DNA from: an uncultured Bacilli bacterium
Lineage (GTDB): Bacteria > Bacillota_I > Bacilli_A > RFN20 > CAG-826
Assembly: GCA_944342125.1 (NCBI GenBank)
Contig: CALVMF010000016.1
Location: 1-17,707, forward strand
Reading direction: 5' to 3'
DNA length: 17,707 bases
In this document: positions 1 through 7,564 of the stretch, piece after piece
Layout of the letters: every line of letters starts with the position of its first letter
How positions within the stretch are numbered: the stretch's first letter is position 1
The notes under the pieces: model-generated
Database searches by the model: none
What the model was told of the DNA's origin: nothing
What the model saw: the letters and a program-made list of their open reading frames with translations, nothing else
Program-made: the position numbers and the translations under genes

Positions 1-334
1 TGACTGAAATTTTTTCAGGAGTCCCAAGGACTTTTGTCATTGAAACTCTGGTTTCTTGACCTTTTTTAATTTCAATCTTGCCATCTTTCATATCATGGGT
101 TCTGATTTCAGGGCCTTTTGTATCAAGCATTGTTGGAATGAAAATGCCTTCGCTTTCTAAACTTCTTGCAAGTTTAAGTTTTTGAAGTTGTTCAGCATAA
201 TCACCATGTGAGAAGTTCATTCTCATAACATTCATACCATTTGCAATAAGTTTTCTAAGCATTGGCATGTTGTCACTTGATGGTCCGATTGTACAAACAA
301 TCTTTGTTTTCTTAAAAAAATTAACGTTTTCCAT
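1..334 (-). CDS. pyk: Pyruvate kinase, N-terminal part (runs off the left edge)
   Basis: This is the first 111 codons of pyruvate kinase, which converts phosphoenolpyruvate and ADP to pyruvate and ATP, the last step of glycolysis in the cytoplasm. Translating the minus strand from the ATG at 334 gives an N-terminus containing KIVCTIGPSS, then MRMNFSHG and LDTKGPEIR. These are the conserved first strands of the (beta/alpha)8 barrel; the Arg of RMNFSHG and the Asn and Ser after it are active-site or potassium-site residues in the family. The B domain begins near residue 85 and is cut by the window edge, so completeness and any C-terminal PEP-utiliser domain cannot be judged. An AAAGG ribosome site lies 8 to 9 bases upstream of the ATG. 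Only 26 bases separate it from the pfkA stop, so it is very probably cotranscribed with pfkA, a classic Bacilli arrangement. Confidence 0.95.
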   Translation of the reverse strand, partial: MENVNFFKKTKIVCTIGPSSDNMPMLRKLIANGMNVMRMNFSHGDYAEQLQKLKLARSLESEGIFIPTMLDTKGPEIRTHDMKDGKIEIKKGQETRVSMTKVLGTPEKISV

Positions 335-360
335 ATATTTACCTTTTCATTTAATAAATT

Positions 361-1320
361 CTATTTAATTAAATCGAACACATGATATAAGTCTTCGTGT
401 TTATTTCTTTCGATATTAAACGATTCAATAATATCGTGATAAGTAAGTTTATTGTTGACAAGGCCGACACAAACTCCGCCGATTCCTTGATCTAATAATT
501 CAACAGCATAAGCACCCATTCTAACAGCGTTAAATCTTTCCATTGCAGAAGGAGTTCCACCTCTTTGAATATAACCTAATACATCGGCTCTAGTATCCCA
601 ACCAGTTTCAGCCATAATCTTTTTAGCAAGAGCATTAACATCGAGAATTTTTTCAGCAACTAAAACTAAAACGTGGTCTTGATTGGCAGCTTTTTTCTCT
701 TTTAAGACTTTCATCAAATCTTTTTCATCATATGGTCTATCGACTGTAATCATATAATCAGCATTACAAGCAATGCCAGCGAATAAAGTTAAATCAGGAC
801 AATTATTACCCATAACTTCAACGACTACGCATCTATTATGAGAAGACATTGTTTCAACTATTTTATCGATAGCAGAGCAAATGTTATTAAGTGAGGTATC
901 AAAACCGATTGTAAAGTCGGTGCTTGCGATATCGTTATCAATAGTGCCAGGAAGACCAACACAATTAATTCCCATTTCGGTGAGTTTTTTAGCTCCCATA
1001 TAGCTACCATCTCCGCCAACAACAATTAAGGCTTCAATTCCTTCGTTTTTAAGGTTATTAACGGCAATTTGGCGCACCTTTTCTTCTTTGAATTCAGGTA
1101 ATCTTGCAGTTTTAATGACTGTTCCGCCATGTGACATTTTATCTTCAGCAAAATGTTCATCAACTTTAACAAAATTATTATCAACAAGTCCTTTGTAGCC
1201 ATCATAAACTACATACATTTCTTTACCAAGTTTATATCCTGTTCGAATAGCTCCAACTAATGCGGCGTTCATGCCAGGTGCATCGCCTCCGCTAGTTAGA
1301 ATTCCAATTTTTTTAATCAT
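361..1320 (-). CDS. pfkA: ATP-dependent 6-phosphofructokinase, effector site altered
   Basis: Phosphorylates fructose 6-phosphate to fructose 1,6-bisphosphate with ATP, the committed step of glycolysis. The protein is 319 residues, the normal length for bacterial PfkA. It starts MIKKIGILTSGGDAPGMNA and has the GGDGS ATP loop, the PGTIDND motif with the catalytic Asp, the HNR arginine equivalent to E. coli R162, E222, R243 and the QRGG arginine. I chose the ATG at 1320 because GGAGG sits 7 bases before it; an upstream in-frame ATG at 1344 would place that ribosome site inside the coding region. Compared with E. coli PfkA (recalled sequence), the MGR arginine R171 is Asn (MGNNC) and H249 is Tyr (LGYIQRGG). 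The effector-site residues R21, R54, R154, K213 and K214 are Val, Glu, Val, Gln and Asp. Catalysis is likely kept, but ADP activation and PEP inhibition are probably reduced or lost. It is the first gene of the pfkA-pyk operon. Confidence 0.96.
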   Translation of the reverse strand: MIKKIGILTSGGDAPGMNAALVGAIRTGYKLGKEMYVVYDGYKGLVDNNFVKVDEHFAEDKMSHGGTVIKTARLPEFKEEKVRQIAVNNLKNEGIEALIVVGGDGSYMGAKKLTEMGINCVGLPGTIDNDIASTDFTIGFDTSLNNICSAIDKIVETMSSHNRCVVVEVMGNNCPDLTLFAGIACNADYMITVDRPYDEKDLMKVLKEKKAANQDHVLVLVAEKILDVNALAKKIMAETGWDTRADVLGYIQRGGTPSAMERFNAVRMGAYAVELLDQGIGGVCVGLVNNKLTYHDIIESFNIERNKHEDLYHVFDLIK

Positions 1321-1327
1321 GAGGTTT

Positions 1328-1332
1328 CCTCC
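1328..1332 (-). promoter_or_regulatory. Ribosome binding site that fixes the pfkA start
   Basis: The minus strand reads GGAGG followed by 7 bases and then the ATG at 1320. This is the ideal spacing, and it rules out the upstream in-frame ATG at 1344, which has no ribosome site of its own. Confidence 0.85.
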
Positions 1333-1344
1333 AAAACGCTTCAA

Positions 1345-1362
1345 AATATTATAAATAATATT
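1345..1362 (-). promoter_or_regulatory. pfkA-pyk promoter -10 within an AT-rich inverted repeat
   Basis: A perfect -10 hexamer TATAAT lies on the minus strand at 1348-1353. It falls inside an inverted repeat with 8-base arms (AATATTAT and ATAATATT) around a 2-base centre at 1345-1362. Transcription would begin near 1341, about 20 bases before the start codon. No good -35 hexamer is seen at the usual distance (TAGAAA on the minus strand at 1371-1376). The repeat could be an operator, or just chance symmetry in AT-rich DNA. Confidence 0.45.
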
Positions 1363-1427
1363 CGCTCTAATTTCTATACATGTAGCAAAGAAAATCGTAA
1401 GGGAATTAAGCGTGACACAAAATAGTT

Positions 1428-1456
1428 TTCTTAAATCATTTTAGATAGTTTATAAT
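1428..1456 (+). promoter_or_regulatory. dnaB-dnaI promoter, predicted leaderless
   Basis: A perfect TATAAT at 1451-1456 has TTCTTA 17 bases upstream at 1428-1433, a weak -35. The expected transcription start, about 7 bases past the -10, is near 1463, only some 3 bases before the dnaB ATG at 1466. No purine-rich ribosome site precedes that ATG. Either the message is leaderless or nearly so, or another promoter further upstream is used. Confidence 0.55.
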
Positions 1457-1465
1457 TAAAAACTG

Positions 1466-2707
1466 ATGTTAAACGTTGCTTGTAATTTAAAAATTGTTAA
1501 AAAAGGTTTGTTGCCTTTAGAATTTATCGATTATTTATTTGATTTGTATCTGCCAATTATCGGTAAAGATGCCTCTTTTTTATACTTATTTTTGTCTAAA
1601 AAAGTAAAAGAAGAAACTTACGATGGGGTTTTTGGCGATTTAGTAAACGAGTCAAAACTTGATTTACAAAGTTTTTTGCTTGCTAAAAAGACCTTAGAAA
1701 GCATAGGATTAATTTCTTCTTATAAATCAAAAAGTAGTGATGATTTGCTTATAATGGTTAGCGATTTGATGACCCCAAAAAACTTTTTCACGAATTTAAT
1801 GCTAAAAGGTTTGCTTGCACAAAAAATTGGTGAAAAAGGACTTAACGACCTTTTAAATAAGTATAAAGTTGAAGAAAAACCTAAAAATTACGTCGATGTT
1901 TCTGCAGGAATAAAAGACAGTTTTGTTATTGATTTTGACCCTAAATATATTCATATTGGTGAAAAGACCAACCTTGAAGGTATCAATAAAAACAACATTA
2001 AAGAAAATTTTAGCGACGTGAAACTTTTAAATTATCTTAAGAAAAATAGTCAAATTAATCCTGATTCAATAAGCGAAGAAGAATTAAATTTTTCACACCA
2101 ATTAGCTGTTTTATATGGTCTTGATGAAAAAACGATTGGTGGACTTATTATTGAATGTTTCCTTTTTGAAGAAGCAATTGGCAATAAATTAGATAAAAAT
2201 AAACTAAAAAGGCTTGCTAAAACATGGGTTAGAGGCTATAAAGTTACAAATTTCAAGGCTGAAGAGAAAACTGAACTTAATTCTACTAGTACGGTTGCTC
2301 AAAAAATCGCTTATTATGAGTCGATTTTACCAATTGAATTTTTGCGTGAAAAACAAAACGGCATTGAACCAAGTAGTGCCGATAAAAATATTATCGATTC
2401 TTTAGCTTTTGAAGTTCGCTTTTCAAATGGAATGATCAATGCTTTATTAGATTTTGTTTTAAATCATAAAGCGGGTGAATTATCTAAAAATTACATAATG
2501 AAAATTGCAACAACTTTAATCCGCAAAGGGTGTCGAAATACGCTTGATGTTTTAAATGTTCTTTATAAACCAAAACAATCAAGCAATAATAAAGTAGAAA
2601 TTAAACAAGCTTCAATCGAAAAAGCAAAAAACGATGAAAACTATGAAAAAGTTTCTGAAAACGAAGAAGAGGGCAACGAAGAAATAGATATAGGAGAATT
2701 TTTCTAA
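1466..2707 (+). CDS. dnaB: Primosomal replication initiation protein DnaB (Bacilli type)
   Basis: A structural homologue of DnaD that, in Bacillus subtilis, binds the membrane and origin DNA and helps the DnaI loader place the replicative helicase DnaC. It is not the E. coli DnaB helicase. The protein is 413 residues against about 470 in B. subtilis. The N-terminal winged-helix region carries LYLPIIG at residues 27-33, matching the family's LYQPLIG motif and at the same distance from the start, which supports ATG 1466. A C-terminal DDBH2-like helical domain covers about residues 278-365 (KIAYYESILPIEFL, then helices ending near DVLNVL). The tail is acidic and ends EEIDIGEFF. The middle (about 135-200) is Lys/Asn-rich and poorly conserved. 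No Shine-Dalgarno precedes the start. It overlaps dnaI by one base, so the two are translationally coupled. The family call is firm, although divergence from B. subtilis is large. Confidence 0.88.
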   Translation: MLNVACNLKIVKKGLLPLEFIDYLFDLYLPIIGKDASFLYLFLSKKVKEETYDGVFGDLVNESKLDLQSFLLAKKTLESIGLISSYKSKSSDDLLIMVSDLMTPKNFFTNLMLKGLLAQKIGEKGLNDLLNKYKVEEKPKNYVDVSAGIKDSFVIDFDPKYIHIGEKTNLEGINKNNIKENFSDVKLLNYLKKNSQINPDSISEEELNFSHQLAVLYGLDEKTIGGLIIECFLFEEAIGNKLDKNKLKRLAKTWVRGYKVTNFKAEEKTELNSTSTVAQKIAYYESILPIEFLREKQNGIEPSSADKNIIDSLAFEVRFSNGMINALLDFVLNHKAGELSKNYIMKIATTLIRKGCRNTLDVLNVLYKPKQSSNNKVEIKQASIEKAKNDENYEKVSENEEEGNEEIDIGEFF

Positions 2708-3585
2708 TGGAAAAAGTTAAAATGAACATTAAAATTTCTAATAAAGATTTAAAAGAATATTCTGATTCTTTGTTTAACTCGATTCAAAACGATAGCTTTT
2801 ATCCTGAGCTTAAAGAAGAAGGCTGGAGCGATTTAGAAATTAAAAATAATGTAACAAAATTTAAAGAATATATTGATGATTTGCATTTAGCTCAAAAAAT
2901 TAAAACGTATGAAGATTGTTTAAAATATGGAGTTACTAATCGATTAATTCTTGTTAGAAATGGAAATGTTATTGAAAGAAATTTTGAGCCTTTAAAGCCA
3001 TATAAAGAATTTACCGATTTTATTACACGCTTTTATTATGCAGATTTTTCTAAAGATTTGATTGGCGCGTCTTTTTCTAAAATTTACAAGAGTCATCAAA
3101 AATTAATCGCCCAAAAATTACGTAACGATAAGTGGATATATTTAAAAGGGGTTATGAATACTGGTCGAAGTTATTCGGCTTTATCGATCATTAAAAGAGC
3201 ATATCAAAAAAATAGAAACTTAAATTTTGGTTTTATCGATTGTCAATATCGAATCAAAGAAGCAAACGACTTATTTTTCAAGAATAAAACTGATTTTAAT
3301 GAATTAATCGAAAGTTATTCAACTCTAGACATATTAATTTTTGATAATTTTGGCAACGAATACAAAAATGAATTAATTAGAGATATGATCGTCTATCCAA
3401 TCTTACAAAATAGATTAGCCAATAATTTAAAAACTATTTTTACAAGCGATTTTGACTTAGAAGAAATTCGTCAACTTTATACTTTTAAAAAAGGTCAAAA
3501 CGATATAATTGCTAATAGACTTTATTCTCTCTTAAAAGAGAAAACTGATGGTGAAATTGATTATGGCAATTTAAAACTTTATTAA
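2707..3585 (+). CDS. dnaI: DnaI-like primosomal helicase loader with degenerate ATPase motifs
   Basis: By position after dnaB and by fold this is DnaI, the AAA+ protein that loads the replicative helicase in Bacilli; it is 292 residues against 311. The N-terminal domain (1-105) aligns with the B. subtilis helicase-binding domain, but the Cys/His zinc ligands are absent (one Cys, C71). The AAA+ domain starts near residue 115. Walker A reads GVMNTGRS at 148-155, with Arg154 in place of the essential Lys and Asn in place of the fourth-position Gly. Walker B reads LIFDNFG, with Asn214 where an acid is usual. Sensor 1 is Asp248 in FTSDFD instead of Asn. A candidate arginine finger is R271. ATP binding or hydrolysis may therefore be weak or lost, leaving a structural helicase-binding role. 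The start overlaps the dnaB stop (TAATG) and an AGGAG lies upstream in dnaB. The stop overlaps the convergent mutM-coaE stop. Confidence 0.85.
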   Translation: MEKVKMNIKISNKDLKEYSDSLFNSIQNDSFYPELKEEGWSDLEIKNNVTKFKEYIDDLHLAQKIKTYEDCLKYGVTNRLILVRNGNVIERNFEPLKPYKEFTDFITRFYYADFSKDLIGASFSKIYKSHQKLIAQKLRNDKWIYLKGVMNTGRSYSALSIIKRAYQKNRNLNFGFIDCQYRIKEANDLFFKNKTDFNELIESYSTLDILIFDNFGNEYKNELIRDMIVYPILQNRLANNLKTIFTSDFDLEEIRQLYTFKKGQNDIIANRLYSLLKEKTDGEIDYGNLKLY

Positions 3586-4964
3586 TCTTTCAGTGCTTCA
3601 TCAACTTGCTTATAAAGATGTTCAAAGTTTCCATCTGCTTCAATTATTTTAACTTTATCTAACTTTTTATAATCAAAATCCTTGTTTAACGCTTTAGATG
3701 ATTCGATATCATCATTTCGATTTTTTAAGTTAGCGATTTGTTGCTCTTTAGAAATTGAAATAACTAAAATCTTTTTAAACATATATTCAAAATGTGCTTT
3801 GAAGAGAAGTGGAACTTCGATAGCTATTTTTTCATTTTGAGCGAAGTTTTGCAGGATTTTTTTCTCTAAAACTGGATAAATATAATTTTCAACTGCTTTT
3901 TTCTTTTCAGGGGAAGCAATCATAATTTGACGAGTTTTTTTAACTAAAGCAGGATTATCGATGTCAAATTGCGACCCTAAAATTCGTGAGATTTTATTTT
4001 TTATTGCAGGTTCTCGATATAAATCGTGAATCATTTCATCGCTGGAAAGAGTGAAATAACCTTTTGACTTTAAATAGTTTAATATTGTCGATTTTCCACT
4101 TCCAATAGGTCCAGTGATTCCGATTGCTTTTTCTAAACTATGGTCAATTTGACAATTTGGACAAAAAGTTGTTCCTCTTCCTCCTAAAAATTCTTTATGA
4201 AAAGTGGTGCCACAAATTGGGCAAGTGTCTCCGCTACGCCCATAAGCTAAAAGTTCTTCTTGAAATTTTCCATCTACACCTTCACTAGGATGAAATGAGT
4301 GGATGGTTGAGCCACCTAGTTTTATCGCTTTATCAAGAGTTATTTTTGCAAATTTAAAGATATTTAAGATGTCGTTTTCCTTTAATTCAGATCCTTTTGT
4401 AAATGGGTTGATTTTACATTGATATAAAATTTCATCGGCATAAATATTTCCGATGCCACAAAGAATTGATTGATCTAATAAAAGTTCTTTGATTGGCTTT
4501 TTCTTATTGAATTTTTTAATTAAATCAGGAATATCATTTTCTTCAACTTTATTCGCTTCAACTCCAAGCTTAGCAATCATTTTGACATCTTTATAGCTAG
4601 CTTCATCGCTTAGATACATAAGCCCAAACTTTCTAGTATCATCAAAAGCTAAATATTCGTTATTTTCTAGGAAAAATAATGCAGAAGTGGCTTTAATTCT
4701 TGGATTACTTTCGGTTGTAAAGCGAAATTTTCCTTCCATTCGTAGGTGAGTAATGATAACTAAATCGTTAGTCAAATGTAAAAATAAAAATTTACCATAT
4801 CGAGTTACATCTAAAAACTTTTGACCTTTAAGTTTATTTTTAAATTCTTCTAAATCAGATTGAATTAAGCGGTCATAATAGATTTCGACATGATTTATAT
4901 TTTTACCAATAATTAATGGTTTTAATATATTTTTAACAGTTTCAACTTCAGGTAATTCTGGCAT
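3582..4964 (-). CDS. mutM-coaE: Bifunctional MutM (Fpg) DNA glycosylase - dephospho-CoA kinase fusion
   Basis: One 460-residue ORF joins two enzymes. Residues 1-272 are formamidopyrimidine-DNA glycosylase, which removes 8-oxoguanine and nicks the abasic site: N-terminal MPELPEVE with catalytic Pro2 and Glu3, Lys58, the LRMEGKF and DTRKFG lesion loops, CGIGNIYADE, and a CPIC...CPNC zinc finger with the GGRGTTFC arginine. Residues 279-460 are dephospho-CoA kinase, the last step of CoA synthesis: P-loop GPIGSGKST at 286-294, SSDE at 307-310, IYP, VPLLF at 384-388 and the IANLKNRN lid region. The later RI..Q element of CoaE is hard to see. The linker is only about six residues (IDHSLE), and no in-frame ATG, GTG or TTG lies near the CoaE boundary, so the kinase cannot be made separately. 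mutM and coaE are separate neighbours in B. subtilis. Two bases follow the polA stop; no ribosome site is evident, suggesting coupling. Last gene of the run. Confidence 0.93.
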   Translation of the reverse strand: MPELPEVETVKNILKPLIIGKNINHVEIYYDRLIQSDLEEFKNKLKGQKFLDVTRYGKFLFLHLTNDLVIITHLRMEGKFRFTTESNPRIKATSALFFLENNEYLAFDDTRKFGLMYLSDEASYKDVKMIAKLGVEANKVEENDIPDLIKKFNKKKPIKELLLDQSILCGIGNIYADEILYQCKINPFTKGSELKENDILNIFKFAKITLDKAIKLGGSTIHSFHPSEGVDGKFQEELLAYGRSGDTCPICGTTFHKEFLGGRGTTFCPNCQIDHSLEKAIGITGPIGSGKSTILNYLKSKGYFTLSSDEMIHDLYREPAIKNKISRILGSQFDIDNPALVKKTRQIMIASPEKKKAVENYIYPVLEKKILQNFAQNEKIAIEVPLLFKAHFEYMFKKILVISISKEQQIANLKNRNDDIESSKALNKDFDYKKLDKVKIIEADGNFEHLYKQVDEALKD

Positions 4965-4966
4965 AT

Positions 4967-7561
4967 TTATTTAGCAGAGAACCAATCTCTAGCATAACCT
5001 CCATCAACAAGTAATTTAACTTTTAATTTTATGCATCCTTCCATAACTTCTTTAACTTTTTGGATGAATATCTCTTTTTCATCATCATAAACCTTAAAAA
5101 TAAGTTCATCATGAATTTGAGATATAATTCTCGATTTAAATCCGTTTTCTTTAATGAAGTTATGAACTTTTATCATTGCAACTTTCATTAAATCAGCCGC
5201 GCTTCCTTGAATTGGCGCATTCATTGCAGCTCTTTTAGCAAATTCACGAACTTGATATTGGGTAGAATGTAATTCTGGTAAATATCTGCGTCTATGAAAC
5301 ATAGTTTCGGCGTAGCCTTTTTCAGTGGCTAATTCAACAAGTTTATTTAAATATTCTTTTATTTCAGGGAAGGCTTTATAAAAATTAAGTATTATTTCTT
5401 TTGCTTCAACATATGAACAATCAAGTTGCTCACTTAGTCCGTAATCACTTATTCCATAAACGATACCAAAATTAACGGTTTTAGCTCTTCTACGTTCATT
5501 TTCAGTAGGATCTCTATCTAAATTAAATATCTTTTTTGCAGTAGAAGCGTGAACATCTTCGTCGTTATTAAAAAATTCAATCATACTTTTAGCATTCGAT
5601 AAATGAGCTAAAATTCTTAATTCAATTTGAGAATAATCTAAAGATAAGATTTTAAGATTTTCGTCTTTATAGAAAAAAGCTTTACGAATTTGTTTTCCTT
5701 CCTCATCACGCGTTGAGATATTTTGAAGATTTGGCTCACTTGAAGAAAGTCTTCCAGTTGTAGTTAAGGCTTGATTAAAGGTTGAATGAACCTTTCCATC
5801 TTGATGAATAAAAGGTATCAGTCCATCGATATAAGTAGAAATAAGTTTAGCGTATTTTCTATATTCTAAAATTTTCTCAATTATTGGATTTTCACCTTTT
5901 AAAGCTTCAAGATGCTCAACACTAGTTGAACCTTTTTTGTTACCTTTTAAACCAATTTTTTCAAAAAGTATTTGGGAAACTTGTTTTGGTGAGTTTATGT
6001 TGAATTTTTCTCCCGCTAAAAGATATATTTCTTCAGTTAAAACATCGAGTTTTTCTTGATAGATTTTTTTAAATTCAAGCAAGGTATTTTTATCAAGTGG
6101 GAAGCCTTCTTTTTCGATGTCGCATAAGACGATGGTCAAAGGCTGCTCGATATTAACAAGTAAATCATATTGATCTCTTTCTTCTAATTTTTCCTTGATT
6201 TGATTAAACAACGTGATGGAATAATAAGAAGTTACAATAGAAATTTGTTTAGAGCAATCATCTAAAAGAAGATCGTGTTTAGTAGCGTAAGAGATATCGA
6301 TTGAGTAGTTATTTAATACGCTTTCGATATCGTTTTTAATTGATGAGTTAAGAAGATAACTAGCAAGAAGTAGATCAAAATATAATCCATCAATTTCGAT
6401 GTTGTTTGCATTTAAAATGTATCTAACTTTTTTATAATCGAAAGCAAATTTTTTAATTGATTTATCTTTAAGTATATTAAGTAATTTTTTATCTTTTAAG
6501 AGATTTTCTTTATTTATATAGTAAGTTTTTTCGTTAACTGTAAAAGCAAGTCCATATAATAAAGCGTCATGATAATTAACATTTTCAATGTCAATATCTA
6601 GACCAATTTTGTCATTAAAATCTATCGAATTTGTATCAAAAACTTCGCAAAAGTCCACTTTTTTATTGATATTTTCTTCAATTTTGAAATTTTTAGGGAG
6701 CTTCGAAATTAAATATTTAAATTCGTATTTATTAGCAAATTCACTTACTGAATTAAATTTATAGCCATCATAAATTGTATCTTGAACGCTTAAAGGAATA
6801 GAAGAGTCTTTAGCGATAATTGCTAAATGTTTACACATTCTTCCATTTTCTTGAAAGGTAATGATGTTTTGACCAACTTTAGTTTTTGTATCAGCGTTTT
6901 TAATGATGTTTTCTAAATCACCATATAAAGAGATTAATTGTTTAGCGGTTTTATCGCCTACTCCAGGTATACCTTTTAAATTATCTGAATCATCACCTCT
7001 TAAGCCTTTATAATCAGTGATTTGAATAGGGTAAAATCCCCATTCTTCTTTAAAAGAAGTAGGAGTCATTTCCTTTATATCTTTTAACCCTTTTTTGATT
7101 AGTTCAATAGTGATATTGTCATTAATTAATTGAAGATAGTCCTTATCGCTTGTATAGATATAAACTTTGTAGCCTTCTTTTTCGGCTTTGTTAGCGATTA
7201 CTCCACAAATATCATCAGCTTCTAATTCGTCACATTCGTAATGAGAAATATTTAATTTATCTAAAAGTTCACGAGCTAAAGGGAATTGGGTAATTAAATC
7301 TTCAGGTAGGGGTGGTCGATTAGCTTTATATTCTTTATATTCTTGATGGCGAAATGTTTTTTTACCTGCATCAAAAGCAACAAAAATACCATCACCCTTT
7401 TTTAAGGTACTTAAAAGAGAAGTAATCATATTAGAAAATGCAAAAATTGCATTTGTGGCTTGACCACTTTTTGTTCGCATTATTTTGCTTGGGTCATAAT
7501 ATGTTGCATAAAACGCCCTAAAAAGAAGACTATTTCCATCTATTACTATAATTTTACCCAT
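4967..7561 (-). CDS. polA: DNA polymerase I, proofreading domain inactive
   Basis: Gap-filling polymerase for Okazaki fragment maturation and excision repair, 864 residues (family about 850-930). The 5'-nuclease domain (about 1-290) starts with IIVIDGNSLLFRAF and keeps DELEADD, YTSDKDY and GDDSDNLKGIPGVGDKTA, so RNA-primer removal should be intact. The central 3'-5' exonuclease domain (about 300-470) has lost its metal ligands: motif I reads LDIDIEN rather than D-x-E, and the expected YxxxD motif is absent, as in Bacillus-type Pol I. The polymerase domain is complete: motif A DYSQIELR with D642, motif B K694 in AKTVNFGIVYG, motif C HDE at 817-819. A ribosome site AAAGGTGG lies inside the 3' end of dnaE, 8 bases before the start, and only 3 bases separate the genes. 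Downstream, mutM follows after 2 bases, which couples replication/repair functions. Confidence 0.97.
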   Translation of the reverse strand: MGKIIVIDGNSLLFRAFYATYYDPSKIMRTKSGQATNAIFAFSNMITSLLSTLKKGDGIFVAFDAGKKTFRHQEYKEYKANRPPLPEDLITQFPLARELLDKLNISHYECDELEADDICGVIANKAEKEGYKVYIYTSDKDYLQLINDNITIELIKKGLKDIKEMTPTSFKEEWGFYPIQITDYKGLRGDDSDNLKGIPGVGDKTAKQLISLYGDLENIIKNADTKTKVGQNIITFQENGRMCKHLAIIAKDSSIPLSVQDTIYDGYKFNSVSEFANKYEFKYLISKLPKNFKIEENINKKVDFCEVFDTNSIDFNDKIGLDIDIENVNYHDALLYGLAFTVNEKTYYINKENLLKDKKLLNILKDKSIKKFAFDYKKVRYILNANNIEIDGLYFDLLLASYLLNSSIKNDIESVLNNYSIDISYATKHDLLLDDCSKQISIVTSYYSITLFNQIKEKLEERDQYDLLVNIEQPLTIVLCDIEKEGFPLDKNTLLEFKKIYQEKLDVLTEEIYLLAGEKFNINSPKQVSQILFEKIGLKGNKKGSTSVEHLEALKGENPIIEKILEYRKYAKLISTYIDGLIPFIHQDGKVHSTFNQALTTTGRLSSSEPNLQNISTRDEEGKQIRKAFFYKDENLKILSLDYSQIELRILAHLSNAKSMIEFFNNDEDVHASTAKKIFNLDRDPTENERRRAKTVNFGIVYGISDYGLSEQLDCSYVEAKEIILNFYKAFPEIKEYLNKLVELATEKGYAETMFHRRRYLPELHSTQYQVREFAKRAAMNAPIQGSAADLMKVAMIKVHNFIKENGFKSRIISQIHDELIFKVYDDEKEIFIQKVKEVMEGCIKLKVKLLVDGGYARDWFSAK

Positions 7562-7564
7562 AAA

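Noticed and set aside
1321..1344. Upstream in-frame ATG extending PfkA by eight residues (MKRFGGNL)
   Set aside because: The GGAGG ribosome site falls inside this extension and stands at ideal distance from the ATG at 1320; the family starts at MIKKIGILTSGG.
2214..2405. 63-codon open frame inside dnaB on the same strand
   Set aside because: It lies wholly within the coding region of dnaB in another frame, has no ribosome site and no recognisable domain.
4016..4036. Possible separate CoaE starting at the internal Met311
   Set aside because: That start would delete the P-loop at 286-294, so it could not make an active kinase; no other ATG, GTG or TTG lies near the domain boundary.
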